From Xenoacremonium recifei (taxonomy: Eukaryota; Ascomycota; Sordariomycetes; Hypocreales; Nectriaceae), in NCBI GenBank assembly GCA_012184525.1, contig WOFQ01000045.1, forward strand, positions 186,001-250,000: a stretch of DNA of 64,000 nt. The letters are read 5' to 3'. The position numbers and the translations under genes are program-made. Shown here piece by piece: positions 35,380-45,317 of this stretch. The stretch's first letter is position 1; the number at the start of each line of letters is the position of its first letter. The notes under the pieces were generated by a model that worked only from the letters and a program-made list of their open reading frames with translations, was not told where the DNA came from and ran no database searches.

Positions 35380-36830
35380 TCAATGCAGTAAAGGTGATCG
35401 TTCTCCAAAAAGCCCTCCGCGGCGACTCTTCCATCCTTCCAACTTCTCGAATAGTCTATACGCTCCATGGCACAAAAGTCCAGCCAAGAATCCAACTGCA
35501 TCGTTTCTGAAGGCGAGAATTCCGGCTGTCGTCGTCAGCATTACCGTCCACCTCTCAAGCCGCTCCTCATCAGATAAGTCACGGTGTCTTCGCAATCGCC
35601 CCGAAGAAGAGTCGTAATCTTGCTCTGCAGACGTTTGCCAAAGGTCGGGAGCACCCTGGTTGAGACTCTGACCGACCTTGGCGAGCTCAAGGCCCGCAGC
35701 GAGGACCATGATGCCCAAAAGGCTCTTCGGATAGTGGCCCAGGAGATCAACGAGGGTTTCGCCAAAGAGCAGGCCCAGGAGTATTTTGAAGATGCCAAGA
35801 ATGATGATACTTGCACCACTACGCGCTCCAAATCGATACTGGGCGGCGAGGCCTCCGGCTCCATGACAGACGGGCATGCCGCCAAACCAGGTACTTGTCA
35901 GGTTCATGAGCCCTACGCTGATGCCGAGGGAGGTGACCGAAGGTGCTGGGAGGTCCGGGAGCAGGTCGGCCGACAGCGCACTCACAGCGATGATGGAATT
36001 GAGGGTCGTCAGGGGCAGTTGTCCGATAGCCATCCATAGCGCAGGCGCATCATGAGATCCCACCCATCGAGGTAGACTGAAGTGCGGGTGCCATACATGA
36101 AACCATGGAAGCCTTTCATGAGCACCACCAACCTGAATCGCAGCAAAGATTAGAGCGAGGATGAAGAACACCAGAGCGTATGGGAACCGCGGCAGCTTCT
36201 GAGTTCCGATTAGAACGAGAAAAGCCAGGATAGCCCAGATGCGGTTATCCAGTACGGGATGAACCCAGTGAAGGGGTTGAAGAAGCGAGGAGCCGGCGCC
36301 TAGTATGAGTGAGAGGCCCGCGCCGAGCTGGATGCCTTTAACAACGGGGATGGGCACGACTGAGACGGCCCAGCGCAGGATACCAGTGATGCTCATGATC
36401 AGCACAGCGGCACCAACCCACTGGCCAGCAGCGGTGACAACGGCCATGGAAGGGTCTTCGCGACCAGAAATGGCTGCTGATGCAATAGCCTGTTATACAG
36501 TTAGCGTCTTTATTCTAAGAAGTCATCTAGGAATAGTCGCATAGACCCCAGGTGTGGCATATCAGTCAAGGACAAGATTCAACTGACCTTCATAGGCTGC
36601 ACCGGTAAGGGAATCCCATACCACACGCCCGTAAGAACGTTGAAGACTCCTGAAAACACCAAGGTGCTCCCCAGCTGAATAGACCGCTGAACAGCCAGCG
36701 CGATCATGAGCGGCAGCAACGTGCCCAGGTCACCGAGAGAGCCTGATATCTCGGCCCAAGGCGCCGCGCGGAGCGTTGCGACATTGTTGCGGTTTAAGCG
36801 GCGAAGGTCCGCAAGCCAAGACGGATGCAT
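35380..36830 (-). CDS. MOT1-type molybdate (sulfate-family) transporter
   Basis: Exons are 36830..36588 and 36489..35380 (450 aa). The 98-nt intron (donor gtcagt, acceptor aacag) falls inside the family signature, splitting PLPVQPMK from AIASAAIS. Other family marks are the first repeat EISGSLGDLGTLLPLMIAL and the second signature MPVCHGAGGLAAQYRFGARSG. Around ten to twelve hydrophobic segments are visible. The C-terminus is basic (KLEGWKSRRGGLFGER) and ends SPLLH. MOT1 proteins carry molybdate across cellular membranes for molybdenum-cofactor enzymes such as nitrate reductase; some relatives may carry sulfate. The membrane it occupies cannot be read from the sequence. Confidence 0.9.
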
Positions 36831-39800
36831 GACGATGTGAGGGACGAAATGGCAGCAAAGGTGACCAGCACCACTTCAAGTGCAAACGAAACGACGACGC
36901 TGGCGATGCAATATATCACAGTGCGCTGATGTTGGAGTTGAAGTTGCGGATCAAGCAGGGCGTGAATAAGCGTGAGCGGGGGCGTCACTCGTCTCGCTCG
37001 GCTTGTGTGCCCGACACGCGCTCACTGCCAAGACGATCTTCAGCTTTTCCGAGGAGTTGCAACTTGCACTTCACGATCTCCGGCTGTCATTCGCTACTGA
37101 TTTATCGCAGTCGTTTTTGTGTAGCGGTCTAGATATGCATAACGTAGTTGAGCAGTAAAGATCGCAGCTTGTAGCTCGGCATACAAATTGCTAGGGAATC
37201 ATGGCGGCAAGGAATAATGTTGACAGCCCATCACGGGAACAGCAACATCAGGTGCCACAGATAGATCCATTTTCCGCGGATTCACCTCGTGCGAGAATTT
37301 ACCTATATCTCGATGATGACCAGCGTCGATGACTCTCTGCAATGCGTCCCTCCCTTCTGTCTTTATTCACCGACACAACAGTCTCGTGAGCAGCCGCCGT
37401 CTTTGGTTATCAAGAGCCAGGTCCAGTGAACTGGGATGATGCAATGCGGCCTCAGCATCCTGTCCAGATCCTGGCAAGCGACAGACTAGGATGTCCCGGA
37501 CGTGGGGGGGATGGACTGCTGCAACAACCGAGTCAATGCTCAGAACTGCCGCTGGAAATGAAACAAACTGGCGGACAATTATCCTCTTCTCTGATAGTCA
37601 GTAATTAAAGAGGGCAATAAATGCGGGAGATATGGGGGTGGATAGCGGTGATATTGCTCGACGCCCGCCCCATGACCATGCCGAATAGCCATGAGTCCAG
37701 ACTCCTGGGGCATGGATTTCGCGCATACAAGTGAGCTCTTGAGGGTTAACGCTCGAGAAGCTCGAAGCCAGCAAGAAGATGCCGGTCCTCATCAATGCTA
37801 CGCAACCCTACATAAAGACACCATTATCCCGCAGTGTATCCGTCTGCATGTACCCCATACTTTGACCGCTGCTCGTCCCTGGCTTGGCATCGTCCTTCTG
37901 GAAAGCGTGAGCTCGCGTGGACAAGACCCTCTCCTCCAGCCAGCAACGCCCAATCACCCGCGGGAAGCCATCGCCGCGTCGCTGAAACGAAGGGGTGCTG
38001 ATCGAAGATAGCGCGCCCGGGCGGACCCCCGGAAATGCAGGGCTCTCGCGGCTCGACCTACCAGAAGCCAGGCGAAGCAAATGACAGGCAAGGCGAGGCG
38101 GGCGAGAGACACTGGAAGAAGCGCGGCTTTTTCTTTCCCAGCCCAGAAAAGGCCGTGTTGCGATCGCCAAGCAGTCGCCGTTCCGCCTGTCGTCGGGAGC
38201 TTGTGGGAATAGCCGGGCGCAAACGAAGGCCCATCCATGTAATTAGACGCCTGGTCCCCGATGAGGTCATGGGTTGAGGGCGCGCAGATAGGCCGGAGTT
38301 CGCGGGTTTCGCAGAGAGGCGAGGCGAGCCTTTCGCCGGGGACAGGTCGGCATCTCGAGGAGGGCGTGAGGGCTTTGTTCGCGCCGCCGCCGCTTGCGTC
38401 TTCGTTGCTCCGGGAGTTCCAGGCCGGGTTGTAAGTCAAAGTTGATCAACACGCCCTGGAAGGCTGATCAACACGGCGCTGGGCAGAGACGAGAGACCCA
38501 TCCCCCAGTGCCAAGCTCATGTGACGGCTTGGCAGCTGTTCTAGTGTGAATTGCTGGCGACGACAGGTCTTCAAGCAAAGAAAGAGCCGATACAGCCATC
38601 ATATCCGGGGGTGTAAGGCATCTTCCAGTGCGAGAAGGTGAGGCCTTTCTTGTTAGTCGCCTGCCGGTCGGTCAATGCCGCTGCTCGCCTCCCGTCTCGT
38701 CTCTCGGTCTGTTGCTTCGTCCAGGCTCCTGGCTCGCTCTCAACTCGGGGGTCCCGGGGCAGAGTGGAGGAGCCGGAAACAGACATGGCGCTTGGTGCCG
38801 GCACTGATTTCGGAGAGACGAGGACGCACAGTGCAGTGCAGTCGGTCAGTGATTTGAGTGAGTGCTTTTGCGCATAGGTAGAGAGATAAGGCCCAGCCAG
38901 CAGCCGAGGTGGAGGGCTTTTTTTACCCTCTTGGGGTTTGTTTTGTTTTGTTAGTTGGGAGCTGGGGCCGGTGGTGTTATGAGACGGAGAGCTTTTGGTG
39001 GGCTCACTCATTTGACCAATTGATGTAGCAGAGGGGCTGGCTTAATATGAACATGATCTGTTTTGCAACCAGAATTGCTTCTGCAACGATAAATGCGCCG
39101 TGAGAGCTTCAATTGCGGCGTTGTTGATGCTCTGGAAGTCTCGGGATCGCAGGGCGGGCGACTGACATCAACACCACAGTGTGATCTCCGCGATGGATCC
39201 CCCCTTGTCCCAGTCCAGCCCGGTCTCCCAGCCGTCCTCCGCCGAACGCTGGCTCTTCTGTCTCTCTTCTTCAGAGTGAAATTCGCGCACCGAAGCTTCA
39301 CGGCCGGCCTGCGGCACTCACTGATTTGCTAAACAGACCGCGAGCATGGATGGTCCCAGCCATGGCCCTTGATGGATCACATCGGGCAAGCTTCCCCACA
39401 TGGGTCATCTCGCGGTCCTCACCGCACTGGCTTGCTCACTGCCGTGTTCCGAGAGCTCGATACGTGCGGTACGTACAGGCTACGAGCGTGGGCGGCTGAG
39501 GGTCCCCGTGTAAGAGAGGTCAGAGGTACCTGGACTGGACTTACAATGAGTGATTACCACGTCAACCCAATCATTATCGACTGAAAAACTGTTGCATCAT
39601 AAGCCAATGCGATTCAGGTAGATACGGAGCGAGTGTCATCTGGCGTCGAGATACAGTACGGACTTTGCTCAGCCACAGGGCATCATTTGTCAACACGAGG
39701 CTGAGCCATGGGCGAGGCGACAACAACCTGCTAGTCAGTGTCACCGGCATCCTGAAGCTGAAGCAGGTCAATTAGCTAGTCTCTGGATTGCATCTTCAAA

Positions 39801-40871
39801 TGTAACTCACGAGATAGGTACGTACGGGATCCAAGCTCAATTGCGACGCCAGCATGCACATCATGATGGTGGCGCCAACATCCCATGCCCTGGTCTGTAT
39901 CGCGGTGTCTCCCCGGCCAGCCAACCAGCAACGCTGGCTGTTTTATCCCGCTGGCTAGTGCCCCCGGGGACAGCAGCGCGGCTTTTCTTGCCTGAGACCC
40001 TGGCCTGGGAACTGCGAAAAACCTGTCCCGAGGCCCGCGAGATACACTGTGAAGGTGTGTGAGTGCCCATGCCAGCCAGCCAGCCCAGCCCAGCAAAAGC
40101 CTCCAGTCCCTGCTGCTTCTGCTCTCTGCTCCACTGTCCCGCTAGCCTCAGGCTGGTCTGGCCCCGGCTGGTCTGCTGGACTTGGTGGGCGAGCTGAGAT
40201 GCAACAAAACCACAGCCGAGCCCGCCCTCGCGACCACACTCTCTTGCTTCCGCATCACCCTCCCAGCTTTTGTTGCAAGCAAAGGTAAGTCGGTCCCTGT
40301 GGTGTTTCCTTTTGCTTTCGTGTCGCTTTCTCGCCCAATGCTGGCGGCAATGCATTGAATTGAGTCGCCCGCCATCACACTCGTCTTCGCCTCGCCGCTC
40401 TTCCGTATAGTCCGACGACGTTTCTTGGCGACCCCGACGGCTCTGCCCAGCAGAACCAGCTCCAGCTATGCTACATCCGTCTCAGCGCCCGGATGCAGCA
40501 GCTCCAGCGCCTGCGCAAGCTTCACAGCAGCTTGTATGAGAGCATCAGAATCACCGTCACGGCATTCAGTCACTCAATTGGATTTTTTCCGTGCCAGGCG
40601 CCACCCAGGAATTTCTCGCTCTTGCCGTTTTTTTGTCCCGATACAAGAACGCAGCGATTTTTTCCCTCGCGACACTCAACTCAATTCAATCATCTGCCCC
40701 CAGCATTGAGACGCCCCAATTGACCCTCATCGCTTCACGGAGCTTCCCTCAGAACGCCGCCTACCTCTCAATTGTCCTCATTACTTCTCTTCCTCGCCAA
40801 CTCTCTCTTTTCAACAGTTCAACTAACGTGCGCCTTTTTCTGCGTCTGTAGCAATCCCCACTCTTGACACA
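36831..40871. other. Long divergent upstream region, MOT1 / 63-aa gene
   Basis: About 4 kb without a convincing coding exon. It holds the promoter of the MOT1 gene on the left and a promoter plus a probable spliced leader of the 63-residue gene on the right. Frames at 37954..38439, 38571..39011 and 39861..40355 have shadow-like composition. Short GCCAGCCAGCC-type tandem motifs occur near 40071-40095. Confidence 0.5.
40285..40851 (+). other. Probable 5'-UTR intron of the 63-aa gene
   Basis: Donor aaag|gtaagt at 40285, branch-like ACTAACG at 40821-40827, acceptor ctgtag at 40851, followed 20 nt later by the start codon at 40872. At 567 nt it is much longer than coding introns here, as is common for leader introns. 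Splicing would remove several upstream ATGs. Confidence 0.5.
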
Positions 40872-41120
40872 ATGGCTGCCATCCACGCCCTCATCACCCG
40901 CGACGATGTCGTCCACCAGCTCGTCCGCCGCAAGAACTGGGCCGCCCGGGAGCCCGGTGTCATGGTCGTCTTCTGCATCGTCGGCGTCGGTAAGTCGCTT
41001 GCTTGTATGCCTCTGCAGCTTCAACCCCAGCTAATGTGACCACCAGTTGCCCTTACCTTGATCGGTCTCTCAGTCCACAAGTGCCTCAAGAAGCGCAACG
41101 CCGGCAAGGAGAGCTTCTAA
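40872..41120 (+). CDS. 63-residue single-pass membrane protein, unknown function
   Basis: Exons are 40872..40989 and 41047..41120 (63 aa). The 57-nt intron has donor gtaagt, branch GCTAAT and acceptor accag. The protein starts MAAIHALITRDDVVHQLVRR, then has KNWAAREPGV followed by one strongly hydrophobic segment (VMVVFCIVGVVALTLIGLSV) and a basic tail (HKCLKKRNAGKESF). This is the shape of a small single-pass protein with a positively charged cytosolic end. Codon choice is strongly C-ending (ATC, GTC, CGC, AAG), like a well-expressed gene. I recall similar KNWAAREPGV small proteins in other Sordariomycetes without an assigned function. It is too short and split to be found as a single open frame. 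Confidence 0.8.
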
Positions 41121-41958
41121 GCCAACTCGCATCCGCTCGCCAAACGAGGCCGGTGATGCTTGGGGAGGGGGCGTTTCTCAGGAGCTGGGGAGGAGGGTGA
41201 CCTGGACGGACCACAGTCAAGTCAAGTCAAGTTTATCTCTTCGGCCAGCCTCGCTCGCCATGCATGGTAGCAGCAGTGGTGGTGGTCCCGATCCCGACCA
41301 AATGATGTTGAGTACCCTCTGCCGGCATCGAACACGCCGGGTGACCGACCAGGAACCCCGAATTCCAGTTCTCTCTCTCTCAACCTCGACCTAGCTTTGT
41401 TGTCTTCCCGCCTGTCCGCGTCCCGCCCTGTACATACCGACCGCTGGGACCGGGCGCGGGGGCTCACGGGCTGCTACTGCTGCTGGAGGTCGGGTTTCTC
41501 GTCGACGTGTTCGTGGGGGCAAGGTGGCTGTATTCTATATTCCTAATACTACTGATACCTACCTGTTTGAAGCAAAGCAACATCTGAACTTACTGTTTCG
41601 CGTGCTCTTACTGTGTCTGTTGTGTTTCCGTCTTGCCATGCGATGTTTATTGTTTATCTCAGGACATGTCTCGGCGTCTGTGCATATCTATCAATCGACC
41701 ATGCTAAGCGATAGTCATAAATGCCCTATGGATGAGACATCAATCTCATTATGCGTGCGCGGCTCGACTTATCCAAGACATAACAGATTCTTGGCAAGTT
41801 GGACCCGGTCACCCCATTGTCAGTCCATCCAGGCCATCAATCACACATACAGGTCTCGCCGATTTCGTCGACCACATATCCGGATCGAGATGATTCTCCC
41901 TCCACGAGTCTACATAGAATAACGCCTGTATAATACATGCCCAATGTTCATACACGCC
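41121..41958. other. Convergent 3' region, 63-aa gene / lipase
   Basis: About 0.84 kb with the 3' UTRs of two converging genes. It contains short repeats (gtcaagtcaagtcaag near 41216-41231) and no supported coding frame. Confidence 0.5.
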
Positions 41959-43029
41959 TCAAAGTCCCTCTTTCGCCAACATGTCTGCAATGTCTAGATA
42001 AAATGCAACTGCATTGAACGTCCTCTTCATCCCCATCCACTCCCTCACCACCCACCGGACTCTGTTCGACCAGTTGATCAAGTCCAGATGGCTTACACCC
42101 ATCAACGTGCCCTTGTACTCCCCCCACCGACTGCTCTCCACGCTGACCAGCCCGTCATTCGGCCCCTCAGCCGCCGTAATCACCGCATGTGACTGCCGAA
42201 ACGGACTCAACAGAGGCGGTGCCGGCGTGCACGCGCCGTAGGAGAAGTACCGCACGCCCGGCACATCAGGCGTCTCCGGGTTGAGCGTCTCGGCGGCGTA
42301 CCGGCGCGTCAGCTGCTCGAACGCCGCCGTTCCGAACCCTGCCCGCTCGATCAGGCCGTATAGCCGCGGGAGATACACCGGCGCGGCAGTAGTGTCGAGC
42401 AGGAGGTCCGCGAAGGCGCTGCCGCGGTGTGGCGTCGCGACGGTGACCAGGCTGGCGACGTTGAAGGCCGTAGGACGCAGGCGGCTGAGCATGTATCGCG
42501 CGTCCAGGCCGCCCATGCTGTGCGCGATGATGTTCACGGTCGTGCCGGGCGCGACATGCGACGAGATGTCGGCAAGCAGCGCGGCGGCGCGGTCTTCGAT
42601 GGAGGAGCTGGGAGGCACGCTCGCTGGAATTACAGTACATCCCGCAGCGGTGAGGGCGTTGGTGATGCCGTGCCAGTAGTAGACGACAGGGAGGAACGGC
42701 GCGGGCTGCAACTTGACGAAGCCGAGGAGGCCGTGAGCGAGGATGATGGGGTATTTAGGAGTTGCTTCTCATGACCAGGAGTCAGTGACCAAGCTTCCAG
42801 ACCATGAAGGTAAGCTCTCACCATAGTTGTCTCGTAGAGTCGCGTAGTCGTCCGAGATCTGGCGTCCGAGGTCGCGCAGTCGCGGATCACCGTCGCCCTC
42901 GTGGCGCAAAGGCCCGGAGGTTACGAAGCTGCGGGAGAATCGGGCTTGCCATTGCGGTTGAGCCACGCCTAGGCGAGAGCTGACGGATAAGGATACGGTA
43001 CCTCTAAAGCTCGTGGTCCATCTACGCAT
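41959..43029 (-). CDS. Tgl2-like alpha/beta-hydrolase lipase, probably mitochondrial
   Basis: Exons are 43029..42822 and 42767..41959 (338 aa). The 54-nt intron (donor gtgaga, unusual gag acceptor) joins DNY to EATPKYPIILAHG in frame. The N-terminus is rich in Arg, Ser and Thr and free of acidic residues for about 40 residues (MRRWTTSFRGTVSLSVSSRL), like a mitochondrial presequence. Catalytic features: oxyanion-loop HG in ILAHGLLGF, nucleophile elbow AHSMGG, Asp in NDGLVSVESSRWG and His in GVSHLDLINW. The last two blocks resemble yeast Tgl2, a mitochondrial triacylglycerol lipase, and related fungal lipases. Substrate preference is not determinable. A perfect CRE-like palindrome lies 90 bp upstream. 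Confidence 0.87.
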
Positions 43030-43616
43030 CGCTGCGCAAACGTAAAAGTGCTACAATTTGTCTTCCTCGGGTTGTTTCGGACTCACTGAGATCGCGGCAT
43101 TTGGTGAGGCATGTATGATGACGTCATGCAGGCATTCTCGCTGCGTCGTCTACGTTGGTCTAGGGTAGCAATTTCAAGAGTCGTTTTGTTAAAACATGAG
43201 GGCATGCAACTTCTCTTGAATAAAGCATCTGGGATGATTGGGTATGAATTTGATTGTCGGAATTTTATGAGGTATAATTCACTGCATCTTCTCTACAAGG
43301 CATAGAATACCTTTTATAAAGGTGTTGTAGTCAACGTCATTCTTTTACTCTTCACAATGCACGGAGTAAGTAGATGAACTTATGGGAACACTCATCCAAT
43401 CGTCAATTAACGAGAAGCTTCATCTTTGGAAGCATCTTCTGGACCAATATGATTAAACCAATAATGCCATGGGTATGACTGTCTAGCCTTCTATCAACTT
43501 TTGCCCATTGCATCCCCACGACTCATAAGGATATATCCAACCCGCGTTAACTCATAAGCACACAAGTGAACACCAAAAATAATTTCTAAAGCCCAATGCG
43601 GAGCCTCATGACACCC
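43030..43616. other. Intergenic: lipase promoter and arrestin gene 3' flank
   Basis: About 0.59 kb between two minus-strand genes, AT-rich compared with its neighbours. It contains the CRE-like site at 43118..43127 and no supported coding frame. Confidence 0.55.
43118..43127. promoter_or_regulatory. CRE-like palindrome atgacgtcat
   Basis: A 10-bp perfect palindrome with the full bZIP ATF/CREB core TGACGTCA, 90 bp upstream of the lipase start codon. The match is seen directly; control by an Atf1/AtfA-type stress factor is inference. Confidence 0.55.
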
Positions 43617-45317
43617 TCAGTTCTTCTGCTGGGGCATTTGGCTAGGCGCATTCTCATTCGTGACGCCACTGTAGGCCGGTCTTGGTTGCGTTCCATCAAA
43701 AGGTCCTGACAGATTCTCGGCCATGGCCTCGTCGTAGCTGGGCGGTGCGTCGTCATACGGTGGCGCATCCTGACCGGGTTGTAGTTGAGGGGGATATAGG
43801 GGGTCATTTGGAGGATGAGGGGGTGCTTGCGGTCGTTGCTGTTGCTGTTGTTGCTGATGGGCCTGCCCCGGAAACTGTTGCTGTGTGTGGCTAGGGGAGA
43901 TAGGAGAGGAAGTGCTTCCGTGTCGCGGAGGGAGGCGAGGAGGAGGGATGCTGATGGTTGCTCGTCCAGGGCGAGTTGTCTGTGCTGCTTTGACTAGCTC
44001 TGGCGGAGGAGTAATGCCCGAGTAGACCTCAACAGCTGCAAAATGAAGTGGGAGGTAGATGGTTTGGGCTTGCGTAAAGCTATCCTTTCCGTTCTTCGGC
44101 TTGCCCCAAGCCAAGCCTAGTTTGATCTCGATCTCGTATCGCCGGGACAAGTTGCATGTGTTGAAAGAGGGTGCAACTGTATTGGGGAGGGGCATGTTCT
44201 TCCATACATCGTCAGGGATGGTAAGCTCCTGACCTACTTCATGTTCAGGACCGGTAGTGAGCGGAATGTAGAGTTTGGAGTTTGAGGCCACGACCCATCG
44301 ATTGAGCTTGACATTGCGCAGGGTTTGAGCCCGAACTTCTGTGTAGCCTACCAGGTCAAGCTGGAACGAGACCAAGTGGACTTGTTCGGGATTGTTGTTC
44401 TGCTTCTTGGCGATGAGGCGTAGGGGGACTGGTTGATTGCAAGTCAGGATGGCAGGGTGAGGAAGTCTTGCTGATATTTCGATAGATGGAGCAGGAGAGA
44501 GATCTTCGGCAAGGCTGTTTGCATCAGACTTGGAGTCCTCGCCCTTGCCACTTTTGTCACCCTTTTTGCCGAAGAATGAACTCCGTCTTCTCTCCTGTCC
44601 AGGAGGGGCTCGAGGCATGAAGGTAAAGGGACGACGAGCAAAGGCCTCTTGCGCCGTCTTGTTGGGCCGCGGCGGTTCGATGGGTAGGAACTTGAGTCCT
44701 ATTTGATATCTCCAGTTCTCCTTGAGGAACCCCGGCCGTTGGATAGTGACTTTGATGTAGTAACGGATCTCGGCCTCCATGGGATAGCCAGTTAATGACG
44801 GCGGAAGCGTTCTAGTAACATGCTTTAGAAACAGTTGCTTGCTGCCATCCATGACCCTCACGCCGCCAATTCCAAACAGGCCTCCTCCGCCAAAGCCACC
44901 GACACCGCCGACGCCTCCAATCTGGGACATGGCCAAGGGGTCGCTGCAGGCATTGTTGATGGGCAACTTGAACTTGAAGGGGAACTCATGCTCGCCGGGA
45001 TGCAGCGGGTAGGAGCCGTAGGGGTTGGAGGAGCTGGAATAGTATTCGTCGGGGAAGACCTGCTGTAGTTTATACAGGATCTTGTGGTTCTCGCTGACGA
45101 TGCTGCCGGGCGGGCCCTGCGGCGGATTGGACCGGAATTGGGGATCCTGGTAGTTGGTGTTGGGTACTTGTAGAGCGGTGGTTGATTCGCCCTCGAGCTT
45201 GACGACGATGCTGCCCACCTGCTCGGGGCGGTTCAGGCCTAGGATGACCCGGCCTTTGAGGTAATCGAGGTTCGTGTAGAACTCGGGCTGATCGTCGAGC
45301 GCGATCCGGATCGACAT
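43617..45317 (-). CDS. Alpha-arrestin (ART family trafficking adaptor)
   Basis: A single exon of 566 aa from the ATG at 45317; the frame extends upstream only through non-ATG codons. The arrestin N-domain starts at once (MSIRIALDDQPEFYTNLDYL, KGRVILGLN.., SIVVKLEGEST). HEFPFKFKLP in the N-domain and an arrestin C-domain (HPAILTCNQPVPLRLIAKKQ, VSFQLDLVGYTEVRAQ) follow. A basic SSFFGKKGDKSGK insert lies between the domains. The C-terminal tail is disordered, with Gln runs (HQQQQQQQRPQ) and APPSYDEAMAEN near residue 525. This PPxY motif is the usual docking site for WW domains of the Rsp5/Nedd4 ubiquitin ligase. Such proteins direct ubiquitination and endocytosis of plasma-membrane transporters; the cargo is unknown. 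Confidence 0.9.
   Translation of the reverse strand: MSIRIALDDQPEFYTNLDYLKGRVILGLNRPEQVGSIVVKLEGESTTALQVPNTNYQDPQFRSNPPQGPPGSIVSENHKILYKLQQVFPDEYYSSSSNPYGSYPLHPGEHEFPFKFKLPINNACSDPLAMSQIGGVGGVGGFGGGGLFGIGGVRVMDGSKQLFLKHVTRTLPPSLTGYPMEAEIRYYIKVTIQRPGFLKENWRYQIGLKFLPIEPPRPNKTAQEAFARRPFTFMPRAPPGQERRRSSFFGKKGDKSGKGEDSKSDANSLAEDLSPAPSIEISARLPHPAILTCNQPVPLRLIAKKQNNNPEQVHLVSFQLDLVGYTEVRAQTLRNVKLNRWVVASNSKLYIPLTTGPEHEVGQELTIPDDVWKNMPLPNTVAPSFNTCNLSRRYEIEIKLGLAWGKPKNGKDSFTQAQTIYLPLHFAAVEVYSGITPPPELVKAAQTTRPGRATISIPPPRLPPRHGSTSSPISPSHTQQQFPGQAHQQQQQQQRPQAPPHPPNDPLYPPQLQPGQDAPPYDDAPPSYDEAMAENLSGPFDGTQPRPAYSGVTNENAPSQMPQQKN

Noticed and set aside
40060..40100. GCCAGCCAGCC repeats as a CRISPR-like or satellite array
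   Set aside because: Only a few short units, no spacers, and no reason for CRISPR in a fungus.
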